Origin: Asterella californica
Lineage: Eukaryota > Streptophyta > Marchantiopsida > Marchantiales > Aytoniaceae
Length of the DNA: 64,000 nt
Direction of reading: 5' to 3'
NCBI GenBank assembly: GCA_036924285.1
Contig: JAYKYS010000015.1
Span: 9,300,001-9,364,000, forward strand
Under the pieces are notes generated by a model. The model saw nothing but the letters and a program-made list of their open reading frames with translations, searched no databases and was not told where the DNA came from. The position numbers and the translations under genes were made by a program. Of the stretch, positions 50,738 through 62,000 are shown one piece after another (the stretch's first letter is position 1; every line of letters starts with the position of its first letter).

Positions 50738-52378
50738 TTAGCAAACTCAATTGACACTTCCAGATTTAGTAGGATTGGACATGCTATCTTAAGGGTGGCA
50801 GTTTTCTATGTAAAAATAGTTAGGACCCCATGTGGCAGCATAGGTAGCGTAGGAGTAACACAGTGGAGGGCTAATTGGGAAGAGGGACCGCATGCATGTG
50901 AGGTGACAACCTCTTGTCAGCGCCTCTCTCTCTCTCTCTGGTGGTCGCCTCCCCTGACTCTCGAGGCAGATGGTTAAGTAGGATAGCAGGGTAGGAGAAA
51001 AGCTCTCTGAGAGCTCTGCCAGTTCTGTAGAATTCGGCAGTAACTGAACATACACACCAATTCTACAGGCAGGCGAGACACATTAGAGCAGAGACAGTCT
51101 TAGCACACTACACCCGTTGTTGGAAACATACGAATAGTCTTGGAATATACAGGAGGGGTCTGCATACTCGCACCAGCAGTGGTTCGAAGATGTAGATAGA
51201 GGTAGTGGATAGTCTTGGAACAGGGAACGGCATCCTCGTGCAGTCCTGTTAGCTAGGCTGGTGTGTCGAGGAGTAGACGCAGGAAGTAGCGGGAGTGAGC
51301 TTCCCAATGCCATTGTGACTTCTTCTCGGGGAATAGATTATGGATTTGAATGCAGCAGCTTCGCTCATGTCTTCTGGATGGTGGAATGTATTGAATTCGC
51401 TCCCAATTGTGCATGGGAAGTGTTCTTCTTGAGTGGCGGTGAATGTCAACAGTTGTGGAGTGTAGCTTGACTCGTTCAGTAGAGCACTTGGGATCTACGT
51501 ACGAACGGTCTTCTGGGTAAGTGATCACAGAAGACAGAGCAGTCAGAGCAGCGAAGTGAAGAAGAAAGAAGACTTCTTCCCGCAACAGAAGACGACATCC
51601 TCGAGTAGAAGACGGTGCTACAGTACTCATGTTTGTTGTCTTCCTCCCCAAACTATTACAAGCAGGGATGGCTTGTTAGTCAGGATTCGGACTAGAAGCC
51701 TGTCGGAATCTTAATTGCCCTTTTTCATCCTGGTTTCTCTTGTTTAGATTTCTTCTTCTTCCCATCTTCTTCCCATCTTCTCCCATCTTCCCCACCTTCT
51801 TACCTTCTTTTCGTGAGCTTCCGATACTTCTATTGAGCTTCGGTGAAGGTGAATGTCGTTGTAGCGCTGCAGGAAGACAACTTCCGTAGGCAAAAGCCTG
51901 GGAAGGCTACAGGGGGCATACACCTTGTGATTGATCCAACCCGATTGGAATGTGAGTGTGAGAATAAGATGTAATGACTGTTACTAGTCGACTTCTGCGA
52001 AGCCGGACAGCCCTCTGGAGGTGTGAGAAGACGAGCTAAACCCTCAGAAGACGAGAATCGCTTCGGGAAGACGGTATCGAGAAGACCGGAAGAAGCAACC
52101 TGGAAGCAGGAAGATCGTCTTCCCGAGCTTCTTTGTGAATAGTTGTGTGATATTGTAATTGGTAGTTGTTTGTTTAGGTTCAGAGCACCATTTGGCGTGT
52201 CTGGAAGACGTGTTGGTTTGTGTGGTTTTGTGAGAAGACGGGCTTTTTAGACAAAACCCGTGTGTTTGTGTGTTTGAACAGATCTTAGAACTTAGAGCAG
52301 CGTTACTTGTGCAAATCTTCTGTGGGAACGATATCTTGTATACTAAATGGGCAAAAGGAGAAATCCTTCGTCACTACA
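50738..52378 (+). other. LTR 3' non-coding part
   Basis: About 1.6 kb after the LTR gene stop. It holds a CT microsatellite (near 50924-50940), a CT-rich run of 'cttcttcccat' type (about 51745-51800), and the terminus 'aggagaaatccttcgtcactaca'. The last 1.3 kb is the part matched by the inverted relic at 16217-17465. Minus-strand frames here (51249-51651) have no motif and are not called. Confidence 0.6.
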
Positions 52379-52386
52379 TATAGTGA
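52371..52386. repeat. Palindrome across the LTR/internal junction
   Basis: TCACTACATATAGTGA spans the last 8 bases of the 5' LTR and the first 8 of the internal region; the outer six bases pair perfectly (TCACTA/TAGTGA). It would form a short hairpin next to the primer site in the RNA. Confidence 0.6.
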
Positions 52387-52397
52387 GGAACCAGTTT

Positions 52398-52415
52398 TGG
52401 CGCCGCTGCCGGGGA
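52398..52415 (+). promoter_or_regulatory. Primer binding site, tRNA-Asp type
   Basis: TGGCGCCGCTGCCGGGGA starts 20 bp after the LTR end. It is complementary to the 3' end of plant tRNA-Asp (...CCCCGGCAACGGCGCCA) with one mismatch (C for T at position 9). Athila-type elements use the same primer, which supports the OTA assignment. The site also confirms the right edge of the 5' LTR. Confidence 0.85.
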
Positions 52416-52759
52416 TTTCATCTTAGTAACTTCTGTTCTAAGCTTCTTGGATTTGTGTGCCATTAGTTAGGTTCGTTTCGAACTAATTTTGATTGTAGTT
52501 GAATGTGTTGTGGGACTCTATCTTGCTAGAAGACAGAAACCGCAACCAGAAGCTGATAAGATACATCAGGGGAAGTTGGAAGAAGCCGCTTCCCTGCTTC
52601 CAAGAACTCCTTGGAAGACTCGATCTTGGAAGATTGCAGTGAGTGCAACCAGAAGCAGGAGAAGAAGACGTTCTGAACTTGTGATCGGTTGTTCAGTCAT
52701 TTGGTCTACCAGATCTAGTAGTAGAAGGATAGAGACATCTGTTCTCAGTACTCTGGTGG

Positions 52760-53947
52760 ATGCCTCCGACCGGAGGAAGAAGCAGAAGACGCACGGGTAA
52801 AGATCATGAGTGGGTTAACTCACCCCAGCGAACCGCTTCTAGAGAGCAGCGGATATCCCTGAGACACCAAAGGAAAGAAGAAGAGCTCAGGAAGATCCGA
52901 TCGGTAGAGTTGGAAGAGCCTTCCATCTCGAGCATAATCTTTGGCGAAGACAGAAGCCAACCGGGTGATCACGTGTATAAAGTAGATTTCGGTACTGGTT
53001 ACTCGGAAGACGTCTTCCCAAGTGCGGGAGAAGCTTCTCAAGGTGAGCAAAGACTGGAGGAGATTGTTCCAGACGTCTCGGGAGGTAGCAGTGACAGTAG
53101 CTCTGACTCAGAAGACGATCTTCGTGATTCAGACAGGCCTGGACCTTCGAGAAGACCATCTCCACCACCTGGACCTGAGGAAGAAAGAAGTTGGCAGCCG
53201 CACCAGCCGGCAGTCAACATGGCTTCCCACACTCGGCAGAAGTACCATCCGTACGACGATGATGATGATGCGGACGACTTCATCACGATGTTCGAGACCA
53301 TCTCTAGATCCAACAAGGAAGACGCTGATGTTGACAGACTCCGTGTATTTCTCAGTTTGATCAAAGGGAAAGGAAGGAAGTGGATGAGTAAAATGTTGGA
53401 TGATGTTGTAGTAATGGCCGCTTGGGCTACTCTGAAGGCAGCTTTTCTGAAGAGATTCAGAGGAGTGGGCTACGATCGTATGACCCTCATAGAGCTTCAG
53501 AGGCTCGAACAGAAGAAGAAAGAGACACTGCGGGATTACACCGAGAGGTTTGAAGATCTCTTGGATCACATCCCTCAGAACCAAGGAAGACCCGGCTACT
53601 ATGCTCAGCAAGCTGTGGACTGGTACTTGGGAGGATTGTCTCAGGATATGGAATTGTACTGTAGAAGAGGAGGAGGTGATGATTTAGCGGAGGTACAGAA
53701 GCATGCCGAGCAGTATGAAACCTCGAGCATCACTCGGAATATGACAAAAGACAAAGGGAAGACCTCGAAGAAGTCCAAGAAGTCGAAGAAGTCTTCCCGG
53801 AAGTCCAAGAAGAAGTCCAAGTCCACTGAAACTGATAACAGTGATTCGGAAGCAGCCTCTACTTCTGAAGAGTCGACTGTCGAAAGTTCAGAATCCGAAT
53901 CTGAACAAGAGAAGAAGACGCGGAAGAAGAAGAAGGAGAAGACGTGA
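52760..53947 (+). pseudogene. gag: gag, N-terminal and capsid part
   Basis: A 395-residue frame. Residues 1-150 are Arg/Glu/Ser-rich and disordered, with an acidic patch. Residues about 160-290 are the retrotransposon-gag (capsid) domain, with the typical KGKGRKWM, WATLKAAFLKRF, TLRDYTERFEDL and DWYLGGL blocks. The tail is a Lys/Ser-rich basic stretch followed by an acidic Ser/Glu run. The frame ends at TGA 53945-53947, but the same frame reopens immediately and continues into the zinc knuckles. The stop is therefore an interruption of gag and not its natural end, most simply a C-to-T change in a CGA codon. Gag forms the virus-like particle that packages the element RNA. Confidence 0.88.
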
Positions 53948-55627
53948 GCAAGGGAGGAAGTTGTGCAGAAGATGCCTCAAACTCAGATCATTCAGTCTGC
54001 ACCTGATCCCCGCATCGATGAGGTTCTGAAGCAGTTTGCCGACCTGAAAGTTCATCTTCTGAACCAGAAGGATAAGCGGAAGCAGCCTACGGCTTCCCGG
54101 CCAAACCTTTGGTGCAACCTTTGTAACTCTTCTGGACACACCAGAGATCAGTGTACGCAGGACCAAGCTGTCAACTGGGCAGGATGGGAAGAAGATGATG
54201 AGGGATATCTACACGATCCCAGTGGGGAAACTTGCTATAGGATCGAGACGATCCAACCCTTCGCTCCTACGCCTCCCGCCCAATATAATCGTTATGTACC
54301 GAGGGATAGAGCTAGCAATGTACAGACCAGGACACCCTGGCAGCCTTCTTCATCACAACGACCTCTCAACCCTCTTCCTGGAGCGTGCAATAATTGTGGA
54401 GAGACAGGACACTGGTGGTCCACCTGTCCTCACCCGAGAAGACAGATTGGGCAAGTGCCCTTGTGTGGGAACTGTAAGGAAGCCGGTCATTTCACAGGGA
54501 ATTGTCCTCAGACCTTACGACCACGACAAATGGTGAGATTTGCAGATACCACACCTCCTGCAGAAGCTGCATCATCTTCTAAGCTCGAGTTAGCAGTGGT
54601 ACAGCACATCACGGTAGAAGAAGAAGATCTTGGGGATTGTACGGATTGTCTCCATATCGAGGAAGACGAACCAGACCCCGGGAAGCGCAAAGGAAAGGAA
54701 CCTCAGCTGCAGAAGGCGACTGCAGCTCAGAAGATGAAGACATCTGAAGAAGCGTCATCTCTCACTTTGACGGATGGTACTGTTTGGAATCCTGATCCGA
54801 ATTCAGATAGTTGGCCTCCGGAGGAAGTTTCGGATGAAGCTGTGTTCAAGGTAAGTACCAGAAGCAAAGGGAAGTCAGAATCTCGCCAGAAGGACGTTAA
54901 GAAGAAGAAGCAGCGTAAGGAGAGGTCATCTTCTCCTGAGCGGCCATCTTCTCCTACTTACGGCCGAGAAGATCCGAAGTACTTTGCTCCTGACATAAGA
55001 CAAGAGGTTGAAGCGATCATGCAAGAAGAGCTGGAGAAGAGACGGAAGATAGTACAGCAGCTTCCTACACCGACTACGGCAACACCTGTCTCACGGGAAC
55101 AGCCTCCAGTCGAGGGAAGACACTCTTCTGGTCTCCCACCTAAGGAAGCAGCTACTACATCTTCTCTGTTGGAAACACCAGTCACTCTTCTAAAAAGATC
55201 TCCTTACGACTTCTTGCGAGACTTGTGGAATCAGAAGGCGGATGTAACCTTCCAACAGCTGTTGGATGACAACGCTGGTTACAGGAATTTGTTACAATCT
55301 GTGCTCCGAGGATCGAGGAAGAGGAGGGCAGCTAAACTTCCCAAGAGCACCCCGATCCTAAGGATAGAGCATGAGGACTTGGGAGCCCCAGAACTTGATA
55401 TGGAGATCCATGGCTGTCTTCTGAAGAAGGTACCCATTGATTCCGGCTCCGGAGTTAACATCATGACGGAAGAAACGGCGCATGCCCTAGGCTTCACTGA
55501 GTTCCAGCCTACTCCGAGAATTCTCAGAATGGCGGACCAGACCAGAAGACGACCTTTGGGGCAACTGAAAGATGTCCTCACGGTAATTGGTGGAGTATCT
55601 TTTTACCTCACTTACATCATTTTGTGA
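53948..55627 (+). pseudogene. gag-pro: gag nucleocapsid (three zinc knuckles) and protease start
   Basis: This continues the gag frame; its first Met is at 53963. It has three CCHC knuckles: CNLCNSSGHTRDQC (54113-54154), CNNCGETGHWWSTC (54386-54427) and CGNCKEAGHFTGNC (54464-54505). A long acidic/Lys-rich linker follows, and then a retropepsin-like protease with the active-site triad D-S-G at 55439-55447 in the context PIDSGSGVNIM. The frame is cut by TGA at 55625-55627, inside the protease. The protease C-terminal GRPW motif follows in the same frame at 55661-55672. Three knuckles are more than most plant Ty3 elements carry (usually one or two). Confidence 0.88.
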
Positions 55628-57238
55628 CCTGTAGCTAAGGTTGGATATCAGGTGTTGATAGGAAGACCATGGATGTATGCTGCAAATGTGAATACCGACT
55701 GGAGAAGGCATCGTTTGAGATTTCCCAATCCTACACCCAAGTCAGGTGAGAAGAGTAAGGTCTCGCTTCCTTGGATCAAGATTGGACACCAAGGTGAAAC
55801 TCCGTCTACAACAGAGGGGTACACTTCGGAAGACTCGGCTGCGTCTTCTGACAGTGATGAACGGTATAATGAGTTTATGATGAATAACGTGTGTACTACA
55901 GAAGTAGCAGAGAAAGTGGAAGATGTGGTCTGTGGATACATTGAGTGCTACGAGATTGCGAAAGAAGAGCTTCCAGAAGACGAGAATACCGTCTTCCCTT
56001 CGGAAGGTCCGACAGTTGGTCTTCCAGAAGACGAATCTGAACTAGAAGAAGCTCCCAAACCGGAATACTTCGGTGCTAGTGAGTACAGTCACACTGAAGG
56101 AATGGTGAACCCGGATGATCTCCAAGAGATGGAGGTTGCTCCTGGGAAGAAGCTGAAGCTTTCCAAGGTGATCGAGGGCCAGCAGTTGGAAGACTTTCGA
56201 GAACTTCTAACGGAGTTCCAGGATGTCTTCGCGTGGACCATAGAAGACATGAAGGACATACCTCGAGAGTTGGGAGAGCATCGCATCGACTTGCTAGAGG
56301 GCGTTGTTCCTGCACGGCAGAGGCAGTACCGGCTCAACCCCAAGTACTCGCTTCTGGTGAAGGACCAGATTGACCAATACCTGAAGGCAGGAGTCATCTT
56401 CCCAGTACTTAGCAGTGAGTGGGTAGCTCCTATTGTCATCGTGCCGAAGAAGCAGACAGGGAAGATCCGAGTGTGTCAGGACTTCCGGAAGCTGAACTTG
56501 GCCACGAAGAAGGATCATCACCCTTTACCATTCATCGACTCTGTGTTAGACCAGGTAGCAGGACATGAGTTCTACAGCTTCCTAGATGGGTATTCTGGGT
56601 ACAACCAAGTTTCAATCAGAGAAGAAGACAAGTCGAAAACCACTTTCACTACTGATTGGGGCACGTACGCGTACAATCAAATGCCGTTTGGTTTATGCAA
56701 CGCACCTGCCACGTTCCAGATGTTGATGATTACAATCTTCAAGGAGTATCTTCGCACCTTTATGGAGATTTTCTTGGATGATTTCTGTGTGTTTGGATCG
56801 AGAGAAGACCACTTGATATTTCTGAGGAAGTGTTTTCTGAAGTGTAGAGAACATCGTTTGGCACTTCACCCTGAGAAATGCTTCTTTGGTATGTCAGAGG
56901 GGATCTTGCTAGGACATAGGATTTCCGGAAGAGGTATAGAAGTCGACTGCGCTAAGGTGGAAGTCATCATGAAACTCCACCCACCTGCTAACCTGACACC
57001 GTTGAGAAGCTTCCTTGGCAACGTAGGATACTACAGGAGGTTTATTGACAGGTACGCAGAGGTAGCAGGAAGACTCACTAAGTTGCTGAAGAAAGACGAA
57101 CCATACATTTGGTCTTCTGAGCAGCAGGAAGCATTCGAAGAAATGAAGAGGCTTCTGTCGGAATCCCCTGTCCTACGACCGCCTGATTGGGAAAGATTCT
57201 GCTTTTGCCATCGGGGTGGTGTTGAGTCAGAAAGATGA
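55628..57238 (+). pseudogene. pol: Protease end and reverse transcriptase
   Basis: The open frame (first Met 55652) begins with the protease end (LIGRPWM). It then has an acidic linker of about 150 residues and a full RT. RT blocks counted from that Met are VAPIVIVPKK (258-267), RVCQDFRKLN (273-282), SFLDGYSGYNQ with catalytic Asp 312, MPFGLCNAPATFQ (344-356), FLDDF with Asp 376 and 377, LGHRIS, and the LRSFLGNVGYYRRFI thumb/connection. All three catalytic aspartates are present. The motifs FLDGYSGYNQ and MEIFLDDFCVFG fit the OTA (Athila/Tat) group better than chromoviruses. Just after the RPPDWERF block the frame is lost through an extra T in the run at 57203-57206, and it ends at 57238. Confidence 0.93.
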
Positions 57239-57830
57239 GAAGAAGAAGGATTACCCCATCTACTACGCGGGAAGACAACTCACTGATGCAGAGAAGAAGT
57301 ACTCGACAACCGAAAGAGAGTGTCTTGGCATGATTTACTCTTGTAGGAAGTTTAGACACTATCTTCTGGCAAACCCGTTTGTCTTCTATGTAGATCACTT
57401 CTCTTTGAAACATCTTGTAAAGAAAGCAGATTTGTCTGGCAGGATAGCTAGGTGGATTCTCCTACTCCAGGAATTTACTTACACAGTTGAGTACAGGCCC
57501 GGAAGACAGCATGTTAATGCTGACTACCTATCCAGGTTGGAGACAGAACAACGAGAAGATGAAGTGGAAGACGAGTTTCTTGATGAGAAGTTGTTTTCAG
57601 TTTTCGCAGAGACACTTTCATCTAAGGGGGGGCGTACCGCCTGCTTCCCAGAAGACGAGACTAGATCTTCTGATCCAGTCTTTGCGACTTCCACAGAAGA
57701 GTCGATATTCCAGGACTTGAGAAGGTTCCTGGAAGACCAACAGTATCCCGAGGGAATGGATGCGGAGCAGAAGGCCGTCTTCTTACACAAGGCAGGTCCA
57801 TATGCTATCTTCCAGGATATCCTGTTTTGA
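57207..57830 (+). pseudogene. pol: RNase H domain and linker to integrase
   Basis: After the frameshift near 57203-57206 the pol frame resumes in the next phase. It contains the Ty3-type RNase H (YAGRQLTDAEKKYSTTERE, with the catalytic Glu in the TERE block, then FYVDHFSLKHL with the Asp, and the end ADYLSR). It has no separate second (archaeal-type) RNase H, which many Tat/Ogre elements have. A linker follows with a GGR..CFPEDE stretch. The underlying DNA there holds a polypurine run (57624-57632). The frame ends at TGA 57828-57830 and reopens at once in the same phase into the integrase, so this is a third in-frame TGA. Confidence 0.9.
57624..57636 (+). promoter_or_regulatory. Candidate internal (central) polypurine tract
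   Basis: AAGGGGGGGCGTA inside the RNase H-integrase linker matches 11 of 13 bases of GAGGGTGGGCGTA, which abuts the 3' LTR (59001-59013). A duplicate polypurine tract in the middle of pol would give a second plus-strand start during reverse transcription, as in lentiviruses and Ty1. Inferred from similarity and position only. Confidence 0.4.
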
Positions 57831-58955
57831 AAGGGACATGACGAGAAGCTGAGAAGATGTCTCGAACCGTCCGAGATAAAAGCAGTGATCACAGGTCTTC
57901 ACTACGAAGATGCTGGGGGTCACTACGGATTGAAGACCACAGTGAAGAAGATGCTAGACGCCGGATACTGGTGGCCAACTATGTACAGAGACACTTTCCA
58001 GGAGATCAGGAAGTGCGATGCATGCCAAAGGGTGGGAAGACCGACCGCTACAACAAGGTGGCCTCTTACTCCCATTCTTCCGCTTGCCCTGTTCGAAAAG
58101 TGGGGGATCGACTTTGTAGGTCCTATCGCCCCGGTGGCGAGAAGAACACGAGCAAGGTACATCTTAATAGCAACCGATTATGCCACCAAGATGGTGGAAG
58201 GCGAGGTCACGAGAAAGAACGATGCCACAGTAGTAGCAAGGTTCCTATGGCATAACATCATCACTAGGTATGGATGTCCGCTGGAATTGGTGTCAGATAG
58301 GGGCACTCATTTCTTAAATGAGACTATCTCCCTCCTGACCCAATACTTCAGGATTAAGCATCGGAAGACGACGCCATACAACCCGAAAGCGAATGGGCTG
58401 ACGGAGAAGTCGAACGGTCTTCTGTGTAACATCCTGAACAAGGTAACTATTAACCATGCGTATGACTGGGACACGAAACTGCCATCTGTGTTGTGGGCTT
58501 TCAGAATTTCACCTAAAGTCACTACCCAGAAGACGCCTTTCTACTTAACTTACGGCATGACACCCATTGTGCCCATAGAGTTAGAGGTCCCAACATACCG
58601 GTTAGCCGTATCCGAACGCATGGGAGAAGAAGAGAGCCAAGAGCAGCGTCTTCTGAACTTCGTAGAGTTTGAAGAAGACAGGAATGCAGCTTTGGAGAAG
58701 ACATACAAGGTGCAAGCGCAACGTAAGGTAAACTACGATAGCAAGTTGAGGAAGGTGACTGTTGTGGATGGGGATTTGGTACTTCTCTACGACAACCGTC
58801 ATATTAAGTTCCCAAGAAAACTTCATCTTCGCTGGATGGGACCTTACCGTGTCTTAGAGGTCTTCGACAATGGCTCTTTGCAGTTGGAAGAGTTGGACGG
58901 TACACTGATGACCACTCGTGTTAATGGGTGGCGCGTCAAGAAGTACTGGACGTAA
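57831..58955 (+). pseudogene. pol: Integrase, DD35E with HHCC finger and GPY module
   Basis: The frame (first Met 57885) is open to 58955. Counted from that Met, the zinc-binding HHCC is H6, H13, C44, C47, the catalytic triad is D76 (GIDFVGP), D138 (VSDRGTHF) and E174 (NGLTEK), and exactly 35 residues lie between the last two. The C-terminus has a GPY/F module (WMGPYRV ... NGSLQLEEL) and ends YWT without a chromodomain. The fold is complete, but here it lies downstream of stops and a frameshift, so it would not be made as part of a full polyprotein from this copy. Only 58 bp separate the stop codon from the 3' LTR, so there is no room for an env-like gene. Confidence 0.93.
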
Positions 58956-58998
58956 ACAGAAGTGCAGGAACCACTGATGTTTGCGGGGACGCAAACAT

Positions 58999-59013
58999 GT
59001 GAGGGTGGGCGTA
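58999..59013 (+). promoter_or_regulatory. Polypurine tract next to the 3' LTR
   Basis: GTGAGGGTGGGCGTA directly precedes the LTR start TGTGGTG. It is the only purine-rich run at the expected place and should prime plus-strand synthesis. The last four bases (CGTA) are atypical for a tract that usually ends in purines. Confidence 0.6.
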
Positions 59014-62000
59014 TGTGGTGCCCACAAATTACAGGATGCACGAATTTTTGAAATTTTTAAGAATAATGACTTGTTTATATAACTGAAGAAGCGTTGTTAC
59101 TTAAGGTTACGTCTTCCTTAACAGGAAGATGATCTTAAGAGCTGTTTGTAATAAGAAGTTGACTTCTTCAGAAGACGACCGTCTTCGGAAGATCATCTTC
59201 TCAGTTGCGTCTTCAGAAGATGAGAAGACGGCGGAAGATGAGAAGACGGCGGAAGACACCTGTCTTCCGGAAGACAGCGATCACGAAGGTCTGACCACGA
59301 GTTTTCGGGTAAACAAGTAGGTGTACCTACTAAGTAAGCACCCAGGTGGTAGGTAGGTCGAAGAAGACACTTAAGGTCGAAACCCCTAATCTGCGGGGAA
59401 GATGCGTGAGGAAGCACATTAGCCACCTTCCAACTTCCCGCAGCACAGTGCGCATGGAGAAGATCGATTGAGAGAGTGAACTTCGAGCTAGCATTGAGAG
59501 AGGAATCGAGTAAGACATCGAGGTAGGAGAGAGTAAGTTGGCAACTAGGCGAAGGGTGAAATCGGATTGCGGGAGCACAAACAGCAGAGAGAGCGAAGGC
59601 ATTTCTGTGGAGCTTCCGAGAAGTTGACAGTGGAGAGTGACGAGTAGAAGCAAAGGTAGAATCGAGGTGTGGACCGAAATTGACAACAGGCGCATTCGAG
59701 AGGAGTCGCATTGGAAGCTAGTACAAGAACCAGAAGCGCGCGGAGGTCGAAGGCAACTCGGGAGCCGAAGAAGACTGTAGAGGTTCTTCTCCCTGTTCTT
59801 TTCCCCTCCCACTTCTTCTCGCCATTTTCTTGGTACTCCCAGCGCTTCCTTGATTGTGTGCAGGCAGCCTGATCGATTACCTCACCCCCCATTCTTTCTG
59901 TTTGAGACATTGGACGCGGAAGCGCTGCCCAATTTCTGTCAAGATATCTCCTTGCTTCTTCCCGAGCTCAATTCGAGCTTCCCTACCCCTAGTCTTCAAA
60001 TTGGCGAACTCAACTATCAATTTCTCTACCCCCTTACCTCTCTACCCCCGAAACTTGGAATAGAAGACGATTCGGAAGATGGGAACATCTTTGGAAGACG
60101 CTTCTTGAACTTGACTGTCTTCGAAAGACATCTTCGGAAGATTGTCTTTGGAAGTCGACTGAACATAATTCGTATCAAGAGTGGATTTGCTTTGCTTTTG
60201 TGTTTAGAGCGACTTGGTACGAAGCCTGAGTGGTGTGGTGAGTTGTTGTGTTATTTCGAGAAGTTGGAACTCGGGAACTAGGCCTGTGCCTCCCGATCTT
60301 CCAAGCTTCTCAACTCCACATCTTCCTAGAGAGACTAGAAGATTGAAAGGCTGACAAGATGAGCGAGAAGACGTGAGGGTCCATTTCGGGTCTCTTCTGT
60401 CCGACCCATAGCAGCCGTTCCTTCTTCTTCCCGAACTTAGAAGAGAGTTGTGAGAAGTATTGCTGGCAGAATCCGGAGAGAATGGTCGAGGGTCATGTCT
60501 TCCCATCATGCAGCAAACTTCTTCTGAGTGCGTATGAGAGGTGAGAAGTCAGAAGAACAGAGTGCACATGTCTTGAGTTTGTTGTGAGGATAGACTGCGC
60601 GTAGGAAGAAGAAGACAGGTGAGACCAGTGAAGGGAAGTCTGACTTTGGGAGGTCTTCCGAGAACGACATTGAATCGGAAGCTGTCCCAAGTGTCTTCCC
60701 AGAGGCCACTGTCACCGCAGGAGCCCGCAACCATCTTCTGAACCTTTCTCATACTCTACTTCTCGCATATCTTGTATCTTCTGATAGGAAGTAGGATGTA
60801 ATGCAAGGTGGGTTGTCTTCTTGGTAATCCATGCGAGGCCTTGCTTAGATAGGATTGTTTAGATATAGCTCGGAAGACGAGAGCTATCTAGGAAGTACTG
60901 TTAGAATCTCGGAAGACGGAGTAGCTGTCTTCTGGAAGACTAGTTTCGTCTTCTGAGAGTGGAAGCTAGACTGTGGGCACTCGGGAAGGACTGAGCCTTC
61001 AGCTCATAGTAGGTGCTTGTGGTTTAGTGCAGGAGATCATCCAGGTATGTCGATGCATCCGCGAGGCTTGGTGTTACCAGCGACAGAATTGGCCGAGGCC
61101 ACTCCTTTCCTCAAGGAGTTGGGACTCGACTTCTTCCTGTGGGACTGGAACCTCGCAGATCAAGGGCTTCTGGAGGAGGTATGGGCTGCGTTACCACCGC
61201 GTAACCGTGTACCTGCAAAGGCAGGAGTTGCTCGGGGAAGACTATCTTCCTGGACAGAAGACTGGTGGCGTAAGGCGTTTCACAGGCCTGAGACCGAGAA
61301 CCGAGGATATTGGTACGAGAAGAAGATCTTGCCTAGGATTGTGAGTTCATGGCATGTGCCTGGGAGTACCACCTGCCTTTTCGTGGAAGACAGGCAGGGG
61401 AGGAACGGTTGGAAGATAGAGTCTTACCGGGAGCCGAAGAAGCGACTTCTGGCGAAGTTGTTTCTGCATCTTTTCCCCAAGGGAAAAGCGCAGAAGACAA
61501 GGTATTTAGGAGATCAGGACGTGGAGTTCCTGGAATCAGTGTGGGATGACAGAGTGCCAATCTACTGGGGCGCGTACATCCACAACTATGTACAGACGGA
61601 GCTAGCATACTTAAGTACCCCGGCGAGAGGACATCTGACGCCCTTCTTCTGCTACTTGTATGTAGCCATGGGGGATCTTAGGGAAGATCAGCTGGCAGTG
61701 TATGGGCCAACGGAGCGACAGGAGGAGAAGGAGGAGACCTCGGAAGACGATGACCGAGAGGCAACAGCAACGCCCCCTCCCACTCTGATGCCACAGCTGA
61801 GACCCGGCTCTCACCAGAAGACGCTTCTGGTGAGGGAAGACGAGTCTAGTGGGTCGGAAGACGCCACGCCAGTGAGGAAGATGGGTCACAGAAGTGTACC
61901 GAGGACACCCATCTCCCTCATCCATTCAAGATCGGAGTCGGACTCGGAGGAAGACTTGCTGAGTACCCGATCGGAGCAGAAGACAGCTTCTGTAACACCT

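Larger units (their letters stand above)
46392..52378 (+). repeat. 5' LTR (5987 bp) carrying its own gene
   Basis: Starts TGTGGTG and ends CACTACA, an imperfect terminal inverted repeat. It includes a TATA-like box near its left end, about 2 kb of leader with GAAGAC-rich sequence, the LTR gene (48395-50737, one stop) and about 1.6 kb of 3' non-coding sequence. Plant LTRs are usually 0.1-2 kb; about 5-6 kb is at the top of the range I know (Ogre-type elements). A protein gene of this size inside an LTR is very unusual. Confidence 0.93.

Noticed and set aside
53945..53947. Programmed UGA readthrough between gag and nucleocapsid
   Set aside because: No known readthrough context follows the stop, and two other TGAs inside protease and before integrase point to mutation.
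58800..58955. Chromodomain at the integrase end
   Set aside because: The sequence ends shortly after the GPY module, with no aromatic-cage or chromodomain pattern.
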